From Pomphorhynchus laevis (Eukaryota > Acanthocephala > Palaeacanthocephala > Echinorhynchida > Pomphorhynchidae), in the NCBI GenBank assembly GCA_012934845.2, contig WNNJ02000052.1, positions 62,001 to 126,000 on the forward strand: a DNA stretch of 64,000 nucleotides, in the 5' to 3' direction. The notes under the pieces were generated by a model that saw only the letters and a program-made list of their open reading frames with translations, made no database searches and had not been told where the DNA came from. Below are positions 32,176 to 42,848 of this stretch, piece by piece; the stretch's first letter is position 1; every line of letters starts with the position of its first letter. Position numbers and translations under genes: made by a program.

Positions 32176-34345
32176 AGCCAGAATCAGTAATTGACAAACT
32201 GTATAGTCATTGAAGCAGTTAGGAGCGGCAATGATGTCGAGAGCACCGCCTAAATATGAATGGGTCTTGTTGAAAGTAATTTGCAGTTAAAATCAGAAAA
32301 CAAAGGTTGGCTAGAGTAATAGAGTCAAAGTCAGCCGGGCGATCAAGACGAATGTTAAAGTCACTGAGGACAAATAAAGGAGTATTTGACAATGAACAGT
32401 GAAAAAGAAGATCTGCAAGCTCGCTAAAGAACATATTTGAGTCGGCGGCTGAGCCTGGACGGTATACAATCACATGTTCGATAGGAGAAGGAGTTGATGA
32501 TCTGCATATTAGCAATTCGAAAGAAGTGACACGGATGTTAGCATTAATTTTTCGTAGAAACGTTGTGTGACGAGCAATAGTAACAATACCGCCATGGTTA
32601 GAAACAGTAGATGTGGAAGAGACAATTGGATAGACTGATTCAACTAGAGAACAACCAGATTTACATAGACGACGAATAGCAAGATCGTTAGAGTCAGAGT
32701 GCCAGGATTCGGTAATGCAGAAATTATAAATAGATAATTTATCGAAGATATCAGGGAGCAGATCAGCTTTATGAAGAATGGAGTGAGTGTTAAAAAGACT
32801 AAGACGAAAAGTATGTTCAGGAGCGAGATCGACTAGCAAAGAAGACTGGAGGGAGAGACGGTACGCCATCGGATTTTTGGCCTAGTGTGTACGACGTGAA
32901 AATTTCTGTTGATTTTAAGGATTGATAGAGATGACTCACCGTTTGTTTCACGTCGATGTTTCTCACTGCGAGCTAAATTGAGCTGGGCAATATCATAAGG
33001 AGAGCTGTCCGGAAAGATACGACAAGTAGATGAATTGGTTAGAAGTTTAAAACGTTGGTAGAGTACCGAAGATGCATGTGAACTATGTCGGAAAACGATT
33101 TTTAAGAGTGAAGGACTGATATGATTGAATTTTGTGGATTTGTTTAAACGAATAAAGGATGCAGGAGCAATATTATTGAAGAGGGATGGGTTATCATCAG
33201 GAAGAATGGTTGCTATGATAGACCTGAAGCTAGATACATCATCATCGAGGCGAGATTGTGGAGAAGCAGATTCGGAAAGCTTTAAGTTTGATATGATAAT
33301 ACAGCGATTGTGCGAAGGAAAACGATTTCGTGGAAGTGGTTGACGGACAGAGCTGGTAGTAGTCGAGGCAGATGAGCAGATATAAGTGGAAATGACAGGG
33401 GTGCTTGATAGAGAATTAAGATTGGCTGGAGCAAGTGTGACAGCAGTGAGGTGTTGAATCGGTTGATTAGAGATGTGTCTGGAGATGATTTTGAAGAAAG
33501 GATGTAAATTATTTGGAAGTGATACGTGGGAGGTAGAGTATGGAGAATTAAGATAGGTCGGGGCATGTGTGACAGGAGTGGTGTTGAATCAGTTGATCGG
33601 AGATGTTACTGGAAATGATTTTGACATAGGCATGTAGATTATTGGAAAGTAATACGTGGGAGGTAGAGTAAGGAGAATTAAGATAGGTTGGAGCATGTGT
33701 AATAGGAGTGGAGTGTTGAATCGGTTGATTTGAGATGTTACTTGATATGATTTTTACGGAATGATGTAAATTATTGAGAAGTGATACGGGGGAGGTAGAG
33801 TAAGGAGTACTTTATCTCCCCCTATCAGTAAGGAGTACGTGAAGAGGAGGTATGAGATGAAAAGTTTTATCGTTAGCATCGTTATAATGAGGAAGATGAA
33901 TGGAAGTTTGGTTCGTAGTTGAACGAGGAGTGTGTGAGAGAGTAGGTTTCATAATGGGATTATAAGATGCGAAGTCAGGTGTTGATGCGATGGAAACATC
34001 TAAAACAGTATTGGTCTGAGTGGTCGTGTGTGATACAGAAGTAGAGGAACAGGATAACTGTAGTAGTCGTACCGATGTACAAAAACCGCATGTAAAATGT
34101 TTACGTTTATACACCGAGCGGTCGGATATTTTAACACGAAAAAGTATCCATGCATCACAATCTTTGGAATCGCATCAAACTTCAAAACTGGTATAACCAT
34201 CATTGCATTACGATGTGGAAGATGCTTGATCAGGAACAGGGATCTGAGATCTCGCTTTTCTAGGCATGACCTTTTATCGAGAGATTGAGCTCAATCCGCG
34301 AGCGTAGCAAGTGGAGCTTACAGAAATAATCTGCAACTGACAGGA
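32176..34345 (-). mobile_element. L2-like G1 element, 5' half, split by the G2 insertion
   Basis: The minus strand starts at 34345 with the G1 5' region shared with 14126-14290. ORF1 follows: zinc site 34300-34080, then 34114-33812 and 33566-33282 with NHFHEIVFLRT and other decayed blocks. The endonuclease reads open at 32869-32219 (LFNTHSILHKADLLPDIFDK, CITESWHSDSNDLAIRR, GGIVTIARH, VYRPGSAADSN, VLSDFNIRLDRP). It stops inside ITDSG, exactly where the 3' half resumes at 27302. The ORF1 linker segment is repeated three times here (33440-33780), against two in the 14-kb copy. Confidence 0.83.
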
Positions 34346-34885
34346 ATAATTGTATATATAATCTCACAAACTTTTTTTAAGGTTTGTGAGATTGTCAAGT
34401 CTGACATTTATATCTAAATGTCAGACTTGAATGTTTTATTTATATGCTAGATTTAAATGCTATACTTGAATATTCTGTCAGCACGTATGCAGCTTAGGAA
34501 TCAAATCCTTCAAAATATTATGGTCAACATCATTATGCCAAAACTTCTTTCATCAGAATTAAGTGTGCGCAAAGTCATTACCACCTAAGCCTAATCTATG
34601 ATATTTAGGCAGTGTACGATAGAAAAGTGATTTTTAAAAAAATCTTGTAAGGTTAAGTTTGCACTCTGTGACCTCAAAGTATTGCTTTAACAAGTGATTG
34701 GTATAGAGTTTCTTAAAATTAATGTCTTGCTGGTCTATGGACTTTATGATGGGGTGACGTTTGATGGTAGATTTTTATAAACTAAAAGAATGCCATCTTC
34801 CTGTCCAACGGTGTAAACATTGACAAGCCATAAGATGCACTTCAAAGGTAATTTATGTTATTAAAGGTACGTCTTAACAACATTA
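34346..34885. other. Non-coding stretch with two adjacent perfect hairpins
   Basis: Immediately outside the G1 5' end are two inverted repeats: AATCTCACAAAC/GTTTGTGAGATT (34360-34371, 34382-34393) and CAAGTCTGACATTTA/TAAATGTCAGACTTG (34396-34410, 34415-34429, loop TATC). Nothing else was recognised up to the next L2 fragment. Confidence 0.6.
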
Positions 34886-35205
34886 CTCATCGTTCATCAA
34901 CCTTCTTTTCTTAGACGACACTCGCCCTACCTCGCTATCGCTGCGTTCCTGTCATACCATCTTACACTACGTTCCCAATAACTCCAACAACTACGGTCTC
35001 CGATCCTTCCTCGTCGCCACCTCACTCGCCTGGAATCAACTCCCTCTCGACGTCCGCCGCGCCCCCTCCTTTATCACATTCAAACACCTCCTCCGTTCAC
35101 ACCTTCTCGACACATGATTTACATTTTTGTTTTGTTGTGGTCATGACAGCGTGCGCAGGCACGCATTTGCCACGTTAAAATAAATCTTTTTTTATTACTA
35201 CATAT
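34886..35205 (+). mobile_element. L2-like G2 3'-end fragment
   Basis: It is closely related to 31870-32165. It reads SSFINLLFLDDTRPTSLSLR, NYSNNYGLRSFLVATSLAWN and PLDVRRAPSFITFKHLLRSH with a phase change, then the G2 tail (GCGTGCGCAGGCACGC, TTTGCCACGTTAAAATAAATC, T-run). Confidence 0.85.
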
Positions 35206-36235
35206 TTGGTTAACTCTTTTAATAAAAATAGCCTAGTAACACGAGCCTTATGATTAGCATGACAGTAAACTCTTTCAATAAAAAGGGCCTAGTAACCCAC
35301 GTGTTATGATTAGCATGACTGCAAACTTAAAGGAAGTTTTTATTAACTTTATGATTCTTGCATGCTAAAGAATTTTTTTGAGTTGTAAACCATTAACAGG
35401 ATATGATTTTGCAATCCCTGCTGCGTTAGCATAGAGTTCGAGAGTCAATCGATGCTTCATAAACTGTGGTCTAGACATTTTATTTTCGGCGGTTATGTAT
35501 GTTTGGCAAGGCATTTCCAAGCCTGATAGGTTTCATCATAATTAAATTTTTGGTGTGATACGTAACCTTCTTTTAAGGTGTTTTCATTAAAGTTAATTTT
35601 TCAGGATGTTTTTTAAAATGGTACCATTTATAAATATCAATCTGTTTAACTTACTCTTGAGACCCTTTTTACTTAAGTGATCAATAGCGATAATTTACTC
35701 CATTCTTAAATCGAGTCATTCATAATTGATTTTCTATCAGTGAAACTATTTGGTTGCTTAGTGGTTAAAATAATATCAAAAATATTGAGATCCCTAGACA
35801 ATTGTTTCCTTATAACTTCAACAAAACAATCACGGATAACATAAGAAATAGTACCCTACCGATGTTATATATCGATCCGACCGTTCTTTTCGCTTCTGTT
35901 CTAATTAATCATCCTCTCGTTCCATCCCTATCACATCAGTTTATTACAAAAATAGTATCATTCGCCAAATGTGAGCTTATCGTCATCATTTAATTGAAAA
36001 AAACATTTGGTTGCTCTGTTGTCCAGTATTATATAAAACTTTGTAACCTTGAATTGAAATATATGGACATATTACAAACTCAACTTCATATGATTGATGA
36101 TAGCTAGAGAAATCGTTTTACATATTTTTTCCAAATTCAATATGCTTCCTTAATGATAATGTAAATTTTAGTTTTTTATTTGAAATGAAATGTCAATTAA
36201 ATAAGAATTGCATTATTAGAGTTTCATCCTCATTT
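35206..36235. other. Non-coding stretch with a 58-bp tandem duplication
   Basis: A segment with AATAAAAA, GCCTAGTAAC and TTATGATTAGCATGAC occurs twice in tandem (about 35213-35328). A tiny G2 RT scrap (CGATCCGACCGTTCTTTTCG, SNHPLVPSLS) lies at about 35870-35935. Otherwise it is AT-rich and nothing was recognised. Confidence 0.5.
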
Positions 36236-36239
36236 CCCT

Positions 36240-36900
36240 CATTTTCATCTTCAGTTTCATCCTCCTCCTTCAACATCGTCGACTACTCCATTCTTCATTC
36301 TCTCCTTCGTTATGATTACGGCTTTTATTCATCCGCCGTAGCATGGTTGGACTCATATCTATCCGACCGTTCTTTTCGCTTCTGTTCTAATTAATCACCT
36401 CTCGTTCCATCCCTATTTTCTGCAAGGCCCCACAAGTTTCAGTCCTAGGTCCCCTACTTTTCTCTCTGCTTCTTTTGCGATCTCTTTACCAAACCATAAT
36501 CATTTAACGTCATGAAATACGCCGATGACATACTCATCTATGATCATGCACCCGCCCGTCGCATACGCGATATCGCGATTTATGCCTCCAACTGTATTTA
36601 TTCGGTCTATAAACCTCTCTTCCATCTTCGTCTCGTTCTAAACCCTGTCAAGTTTCAAATAATGTGGATCCTCCCCCATTAACCTAACATATCTTCTCCC
36701 CTGTATATTTTGCCTCATCAATTATCCCCATAGTCCATAAACTCCCTTTGTTAGGCTTCACTTAAAATTATAACATTTCCCTGAAACCATTCGTCCGTGA
36801 CAAGGTCCGCTCGTGTAACTTTATACTCCGTTACATCGGCGTATCCGCCCTCTTTGTCGACTTCCGTACTTGTACGTCTCTTATTTCATCGATTCTATTC
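36240..36900 (+). mobile_element. L2-like G2 RT fragment
   Basis: Broken frames read IVDYSILHSLLRYDYGFYSS, SYLSDRSFRFCSN, a YADDILIYDHAPARR box near 36510, NPVKFQIMWILPH and ISLKPFVRDKVRS. It ends abruptly at about 36900, where endonuclease sequence of the next copy starts. It is strongly diverged. Confidence 0.75.
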
Positions 36901-39270
36901 CGGTTTGATCTCCGCCAGTTGCTCAATAGTCGAATCCGCCCGCCCCCTCAGCTCATCCCTTTCTAAATTCTCTAATCATGGCAGAATTGTCGCATTCGCC
37001 GGTCACCCCGCATCTCTTCGCAAAATCATTCCCCCTTTTAGTCCATGCTCTTTTGAATTGCTCACTTGTCATTCTAGCCCAATTACTCTGGATCTCGCCA
37101 TTGTATATTGTCCTGGTTCATCAGCTCCTACCTCCTTATTTTTTACTGAACTCGATGACCTCTTTTCACAATGTTCTTTGTCCCCAATTCCTTCTATCAT
37201 TCCTGGCGACTTCAATATCCGCCTAGACCGCCCCTCTTCCACGGCTTCCATCCGGTTCACCAACATTCTATCCAACTACAATTACAAACTCATATCTACT
37301 ACCCCCATAAATACCCTTGGCGGGGCACTAGACATCATAGCTGTTCCCATTCGTTTTGCTGCCTACACCTCACTGTACATCTCCGATCCTAGTATATTCG
37401 ATCACTTTCTCGTCACCCTTGATCTTACTTCCAAGCGCTCTCCCCCTCACACATCTACCATTCTACGTCGCCATTGGTGAAATCTTGACATCGCCCTTCT
37501 CCGCTCTGCCTTACTCAAATCGTCTCTATCTTCTCCTAAAATAAAATATTTCTTTCCACACGATCTTGCCTTTCATTTCGACTCTGAACTCACACCCGCT
37601 CTCGATCTTCTCTCGACCTTCAAGCCTCACCCTCATTGTCGCTTGCACCGCGCCCCATGGTTTGACATTCAATTCCTACTATCAAAGCATCTACGTCGTT
37701 ATGCTTTTCGAGTCTATCACCGCTCTATTAGACGCGATATTCGCTTGCTCACTTTGTCTCTGTGATTCCTATCTTGCTCTTCGCTGATCTCATCTCCACC
37801 TAGTACGTACCAAATGCAACTCTTTCTGGCAGCATAAAATCATCACTTCATTAAACTCTAAGTCTCTTTGGCATACTTTTAACTCAATCCTTTCTCGCTC
37901 TTCTTCGCCTTGCAATATCAATCCACGTGATTATTCGGCATTTCTTCAGACCAAAGTATCCACGTTGCTCTCTCACAACCCCGTCTCCATCTACCTCACT
38001 GATACTCACATCGTATCATCCTCCCGGAACTCTTTCATCTTCCTACTGTATCAGCTGCCGAAGTCTCATCTCTGTACCCTCCTTTCCAATCCGCTTTCCG
38101 CTCTAATCATTCCACATGAATCGCCTGCATAAAAGTTTACAACAACCTACTCATTTCTTATGACAAGGCTCTATATAGTATTCTCATCTCCTTCGACCTC
38201 TCATCCGCCTTCGACATCGTCGTCCACTCCATCCTACTTTCTCTCCTTCGTTATGATTACTGCTTTTCTTCCTCCTCCGTAGCATGGCTGGTCTTATATC
38301 TATCCGACCGTTCTTTTCGCGTCTGTTCTAATTTATCATCCTCTCCAATCCCTATTTTCTGCGAGGTCCCATAAGGTTTAGTCCTACGGCCGCTGCGTTT
38401 ATATCATCTACTTGGCGATCTCTCTCCGTTTATCAAACCTTACTTCTTTAACGTCATGATATACGCCGATTACATCATCATATATGCTCATGTACCCGCC
38501 CATCGCGTACAAGATATCACAATTTCTGCCTCCAACTGTATTTCTTCTATGTACAAACGTCTCTCCCATATACGTCTCGTTCTAAACCCAGACAAGTCCA
38601 AAATAATGTGGATCCTTCCCCGTCAACCTAACATAAATCCTTCCCGTATATCTTTTGCCTCATCAATAATCCTCATAGTCCACAATATCACTTTCTTAGG
38701 ATTCCATTTCGATGATCACCTTTCCCTTAAATTATTCGTCCGTGACAAGTTCCCTCGTCTAACTTAATTCTCCGTGACATCCGCTGAGAATGGAATCCTA
38801 CCCCTACAACGCATAATCAACTCCGCCGTTCGAGTGCTACTACGTCTCCGTCGCTTTGACCACACATCCACATATATTGCCCAACTCTCCTGGCCCATCA
38901 TCCACATCCGCTTACAACTCCGCCTTCTCGTAATTTTTCGTCTTATCGCTGTCGACTCCTCATCGTTCATCAACCTTCCTTTCTTTGACGACACTCGCCC
39001 CACCTATATCGCTGCGTTCCCGTCATTCCCTCTTACTCCACGTTCCCAATTATTCCAACAACTTCGGTCTCCGATTTTTCTCGTCTCCACCCACTCGCCT
39101 GGAATCAGCTCCCTCTCGACGTCCGCCGCGCGTCCTCCTTTATCACATTCAAATACCTCCTTCGTTCCAACCTTCTCGGCACATAATTTAGACTTTTATC
39201 TCTTTTGTTGTGGTCATGTAAGCGTGCGCGGGCACTCATTTGCCACGTAAAAATAAATCTTTTTTACAAC
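36901..39270 (+). mobile_element. L2-like G2 copy, internally deleted
   Basis: It begins inside the endonuclease (SASCSIVESARPLSSSLSKF, GHPASLRKI, IIPGDFNIRLDRP, GGALDIIAVP, open at 36797-37480). It continues through decayed post-endonuclease sequence (37480-38050), then jumps from AAEVSSL to YPPFQSAFRSNHS (RT middle, 38070), with a YADYIIIYAHVPAHR box (catalytic ADD altered to ADY, about 38460). A further deletion near 38770 joins to the C-terminal part, ending in the G2 tail at 39210-39268. There are many stops. Confidence 0.8.
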
Positions 39271-40240
39271 ATCAGACTTTTTGTGTCTATCCGTCATATT
39301 TCAAGTTTATTGTTTTTTATTTGATTATTCATTCCGCAGCATACATTAATGTAATTTCATTTTCCTAATTTTTCCATCCTGATTATAAACGGTCGTGCTT
39401 TATATGGGGTCTTGAGTACAGGCCATTATAATTTAATAAATCGAATTAGTTGATACTTGGACTATATGTTTTGTACTATTATTTAGCTGAGACATCTATT
39501 AGATTTTTTTATCTTAAAAGTGGATTTAATATTACTTAATTTAATGTTCTCAGTTACAGTAAATCATAATTATGTTTTAACATTGCATGTGCCATATGTA
39601 TCATGTCCCTGTTTACATCCGGCGAATTATCATATAATGATATATCATTATATTATATATTATCATTATATATTTTATTATATATTATATATTATCATTA
39701 TACTATTTGTAATATATATTTATATATAAATATATTACAATATGTATTTACAATATATATAGTTATATATTGTATTTAGATATAAATAAAATATTGTAAT
39801 AGTATATTCTTTAAAGTATCTATGTTGGCTATATTTTTTATTAAATAGTCAGTGAATTTTAAGAATAATATTTTATTTTTGTAAATGTAAATTAATATTA
39901 TGTAAATTAAAATTTGACGTATATATTGTATAAATTATATCATATAATATTGTTCATCTGTATGCAACATCACTTCTTTTCCTTCGACACGTTCAAACAT
40001 AGCTGGCTTTGAAGTACATTCATATACTACAGAAATTTGAATATCAATAACCTGCTTAGTCTAGTTTATTACTAGGGCGTTAAAACGAACTGTAAAGGTG
40101 TAAAAATGAATACATGATGTAGGCGATTGCAACCAGAACAGCAACACACTTAAGACTTATCTTTTAGTTACATTCTTCAACGAGAGGTTAAATGATCAAC
40201 TATATGGACAGCCTAAAACATTTTGACACTCTCATACACT
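39271..40240. other. AT-rich low-complexity stretch
   Basis: Positions 39640-39790 are almost pure A/T (TATATTATATATTATCATTA-type repeats, TAATATATATTTATATATAA palindromes). No gene or named element was recognised. Confidence 0.6.
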
Positions 40241-40242
40241 GT

Positions 40243-40560
40243 TCAGATGAAGTGAACCCTAGTTGTTACTGTAAAAACACACAGTAGATGAACAGAGTCA
40301 TTGAGTGCATTTGAAATAAAATGCAACGGTTGTAGTCTTGCACTATAGCAAGCGAAAAGATCATTTTTCACCAAGTTATAGAACATTTGATGAAACGAAC
40401 ACTTGAGACGTTTTATCAGCCATGTTAAGTCGTTCCATAACTGAAGATCACAATTAATTTTGAAGACGTTGCAGTTTGGGACAGAATCGGACCCGTACAG
40501 GTGTATAATACTAAAATCTTCCATATAAGTAATTTTAGCGAAAAGCCATGGATCAAAACT
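40243..40560 (-). CDS. Possible host exon or decayed gene, unrecognised
   Basis: A minus-strand open frame of 93 or more codons reads MEDFSIIHLYGSDSVPNCNV and then LWNDLTWLIKRLKCSFHQMF. It can be extended upstream to about 40555 (FDPWLFAKITY), next to a possible acceptor (TATATATCCAG). Its amino-acid composition is balanced, unlike the AT-rich noise around it. I do not recognise a family. It could be an exon of a gene divergent from DNAJA or an unknown element. Confidence 0.25.
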   Translation of the reverse strand, partial: SFDPWLFAKITYMEDFSIIHLYGSDSVPNCNVFKINCDLQLWNDLTWLIKRLKCSFHQMFYNLVKNDLFACYSARLQPLHFISNALNDSVHLLCVFTVTTRVHFI

Positions 40561-40687
40561 GGATATATACTATTCCTTCAAACTCTATAGATTAGTATGT
40601 TTCTTTCAGATTAGCTGATATATAATTGACAGAGTGAAGCAGAAGAATGTTTGACAAATGGCTACCGCGATCAGCCGAAATATTATT

Positions 40688-41117
40688 GAAAAAGCTCTTT
40701 TTCAATTTTATTGTGTGGGTAAAATGTAATACGTTAAGGAAGAACGAGATATTTCTAAAATATATTCGGTCATGTGAATATTTCATGTTCACATGACCGT
40801 TAAGAAAAGTTTTGCTGTACTAAAACCTGTGTCATTCGTTAGATTTGCCTATTTGGGATGTAATCCAGTTAAGATCGTGTGAATAATTGATATTAAACTT
40901 TTATCTTTTTTGCATCGACAAATAATCCGGTCAGGTAACTGAGTTTACGTATACTAAATTATTTATAAATTCCACAAAACGATAAATAAATAAAATAATT
41001 AAATAAGAATCTATAATTAAATATAATCAAATATAATTAAATTGAAAATGCTCTTTTTCAATTTTATGGTGTGGGTAAAATTTAATACGCTGAGGAAGAA
41101 CCAGACATTTTTAAATA
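40688..41117 (+). repeat. Pair of diverged direct repeats (about 77 bp)
   Basis: 40688-40765 and 41041-41117 share ATTGAAAA-GCTCTTTTTCAAT, TGTGGGTAAAAT-TAATACG and GAGGAAGAAC-AGA, with about 90% identity by eye. A 12-bp hairpin CGGTCATGTGAA/TTCACATGACCG (40767-40778, 40788-40799) follows the first copy. The origin is unknown. Confidence 0.6.
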
Positions 41118-41146
41118 TTTGAATTAAGTTATATTCGAATGATCCA

Positions 41147-41461
41147 TTAGTAAAATATCAATTTAATTATTTTTGATTGATAATAATGAACAGTTGTTCC
41201 GTAGTGTGGTGCATCGCGACTTAAATACAATATCATAGGCGTAAATCCAAGTTCCTGAGTTGGCACATTGAGTAATCCATACGGTAAACCAGCAGAGATA
41301 ACTGCTAAACCAGAGTTACTCATATACTTCTCGACATCAGCACTTAGGTGATCACTAGCCTTCCAAAATTGCGAATTTGTATCACTGCAAAGGATATCAT
41401 ATGCTTCGGCTTGAATGTTCATTAAATAAACTTTCAAATAATTCATAAATTTCGCTAAAAC
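41147..41461 (-). CDS. Possible terminal host exon, unrecognised protein
   Basis: The minus-strand frame is preceded by an acceptor-like TTTTAG at about 41462 and reads KFMNYLKVYLMNIQAEAYDI, HLSADVEKYMSNSGLAVISA, GLPYGLLNVPTQELGFTPMI, then LYLSRDAPHYGTTVHYYQSK to a stop at 41147. Its composition and codon use look like a real protein rather than chance AT-rich ORF. I do not recognise the family. If real, it would be the last exon of a gene transcribed away from DNAJA. Confidence 0.4.
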   Translation of the reverse strand, partial: VLAKFMNYLKVYLMNIQAEAYDILCSDTNSQFWKASDHLSADVEKYMSNSGLAVISAGLPYGLLNVPTQELGFTPMILYLSRDAPHYGTTVHYYQSKIIKLIFY

Positions 41462-41789
41462 ATATTTTTTGTACTAAACGCTAACGTATTACAGCCTTTT
41501 TTTATTGCAAGTAAATGTAAAATTATTAAATTAGACGGTAGTTCGCGACGTATAAGAACAATAATTTACAATACATTAGTATATTATGAAACTGTATTTT
41601 CCAAAAAAATTCCATTATAATTTAGTTTATATGAAATTAGAACAAATAATATTTTTTGAGTTTTAGGTTAAATTTTTGTTCACAACAAATTATTTTGGAA
41701 CCATTTCGTTTAAATATAATTAATCTAAAAACATTTTTTGAATAATTATTCAAACGAGTTAACTATTGACGTGGAGGACAGAAAGACTT

Positions 41790-41985
41790 TATAGAAAACA
41801 AGCAATATAGTGTTGCTGTTTCGACATATTGTGTCTCATCAGTGACGGGTACTCCCACTGCTGGATGCAGAAAAGAACCGCCAGACAGTCAACACAATAT
41901 CCTTCATGTGTAAATCCACATATCTTGAATATCCACCGGACGCAGATCATTATCTGTATTCATTCCTGGGATTTTACACTCTTGT
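41790..41985 (-). ncRNA. Hammerhead-ribozyme-like fragment, canonical strand order
   Basis: On the minus strand CTGATGA (41842-41836) is followed by GACA-CAATA-TGTC, which forms stem II, then GAAA (41822-41819) and a hairpin GCAA-CACTATA-TTGC as stem III, ending in a GTT that could serve as the cleavage triplet. This is the normal hammerhead order. The 5' strand of stem I (ACCCGTCA) finds no partner downstream, so the copy looks truncated and inactive. About 140 bp upstream (to 41985) have higher GC content and probably belong to the same small element. Confidence 0.5.
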
Positions 41986-42119
41986 ATAGACATTTTTGTA
42001 ATTATATGCAAAATCATTTCGGAATCAATATTTTTTGATTCAAAAAACATTCTGTTTGAAATTCATTTGTTCTAAAAAGGATTATTGAAAATTTTTCAAA
42101 TAAGTAAAAACTAACTTTT

Positions 42120-42200
42120 TTACAATAATATTCTTATAACATACAAGACTATAGCCATGCAGCTGTTTTGTCTGCTCAAGGCAATTAATGTCTGCTCACG
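42120..42200 (-). mobile_element. CR1-like LINE 3' tail, solo
   Basis: The minus strand reads GAGCAGACAAAACAGCTGCA, then TGGCTATAGTCTTGTATGTT and ATAAGAATATTATTG, nearly identical to the tail of the copy at 3151-3205. No ORF2 sequence is attached, so it is an extremely 5'-truncated insertion. Confidence 0.8.
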
Positions 42201-42848
42201 GAAATTAATTAATATAGAAACATATTAATAATAATTGAGATAAGAAATAATTAAAAACGATAATTAAAAAATAAATTATGTAGTTATAAACCACTAACTT
42301 ATATAATCAATTGTTAATTTGGTTTTTTTATTAAATAATGCATCCGATTATCTTTATCAATTTTATATAATGGATAATAGAAAATTTTTGATCAAAATCG
42401 CAAAAAATGTTTAGAACAAAATATCCTTTTTTAAATAAAAATATCATTAAAAAGTGTCGATACTATTGAAATGTTTTTTATCTTAAATAGAAGTTAAGTT
42501 ATTACACGATATTAAATTTATAATTATCTTATTACAAGATGCTATAGTAAACACTTATAATTAATATTTAAATATATGTTTATTGGTAAAATTATTATTA
42601 ATTTATTAAATGATGACTTTATATATTTACATGAAAAATTATTTTAACTTTGATGCAATTTACATTCAAAGATACAGGATTTTATCCATACATGACAAAC
42701 TGTCCTATTTGTTCTACATTAGTGATCACTTGCGATTAGACATTAAATGTTAAATTGATTAATATTTAATAATAAATCTTATCTTTAAAATCAAATATAG
42801 ATGTATTTTTTTTGTATTCAACTATTGAAATTTTATTTGACATTTCAG

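Noticed and set aside
39640-39790. TA-rich palindromes as an origin or regulatory element
   Set aside because: Low-complexity A/T sequence forms such palindromes by chance. No independent support.
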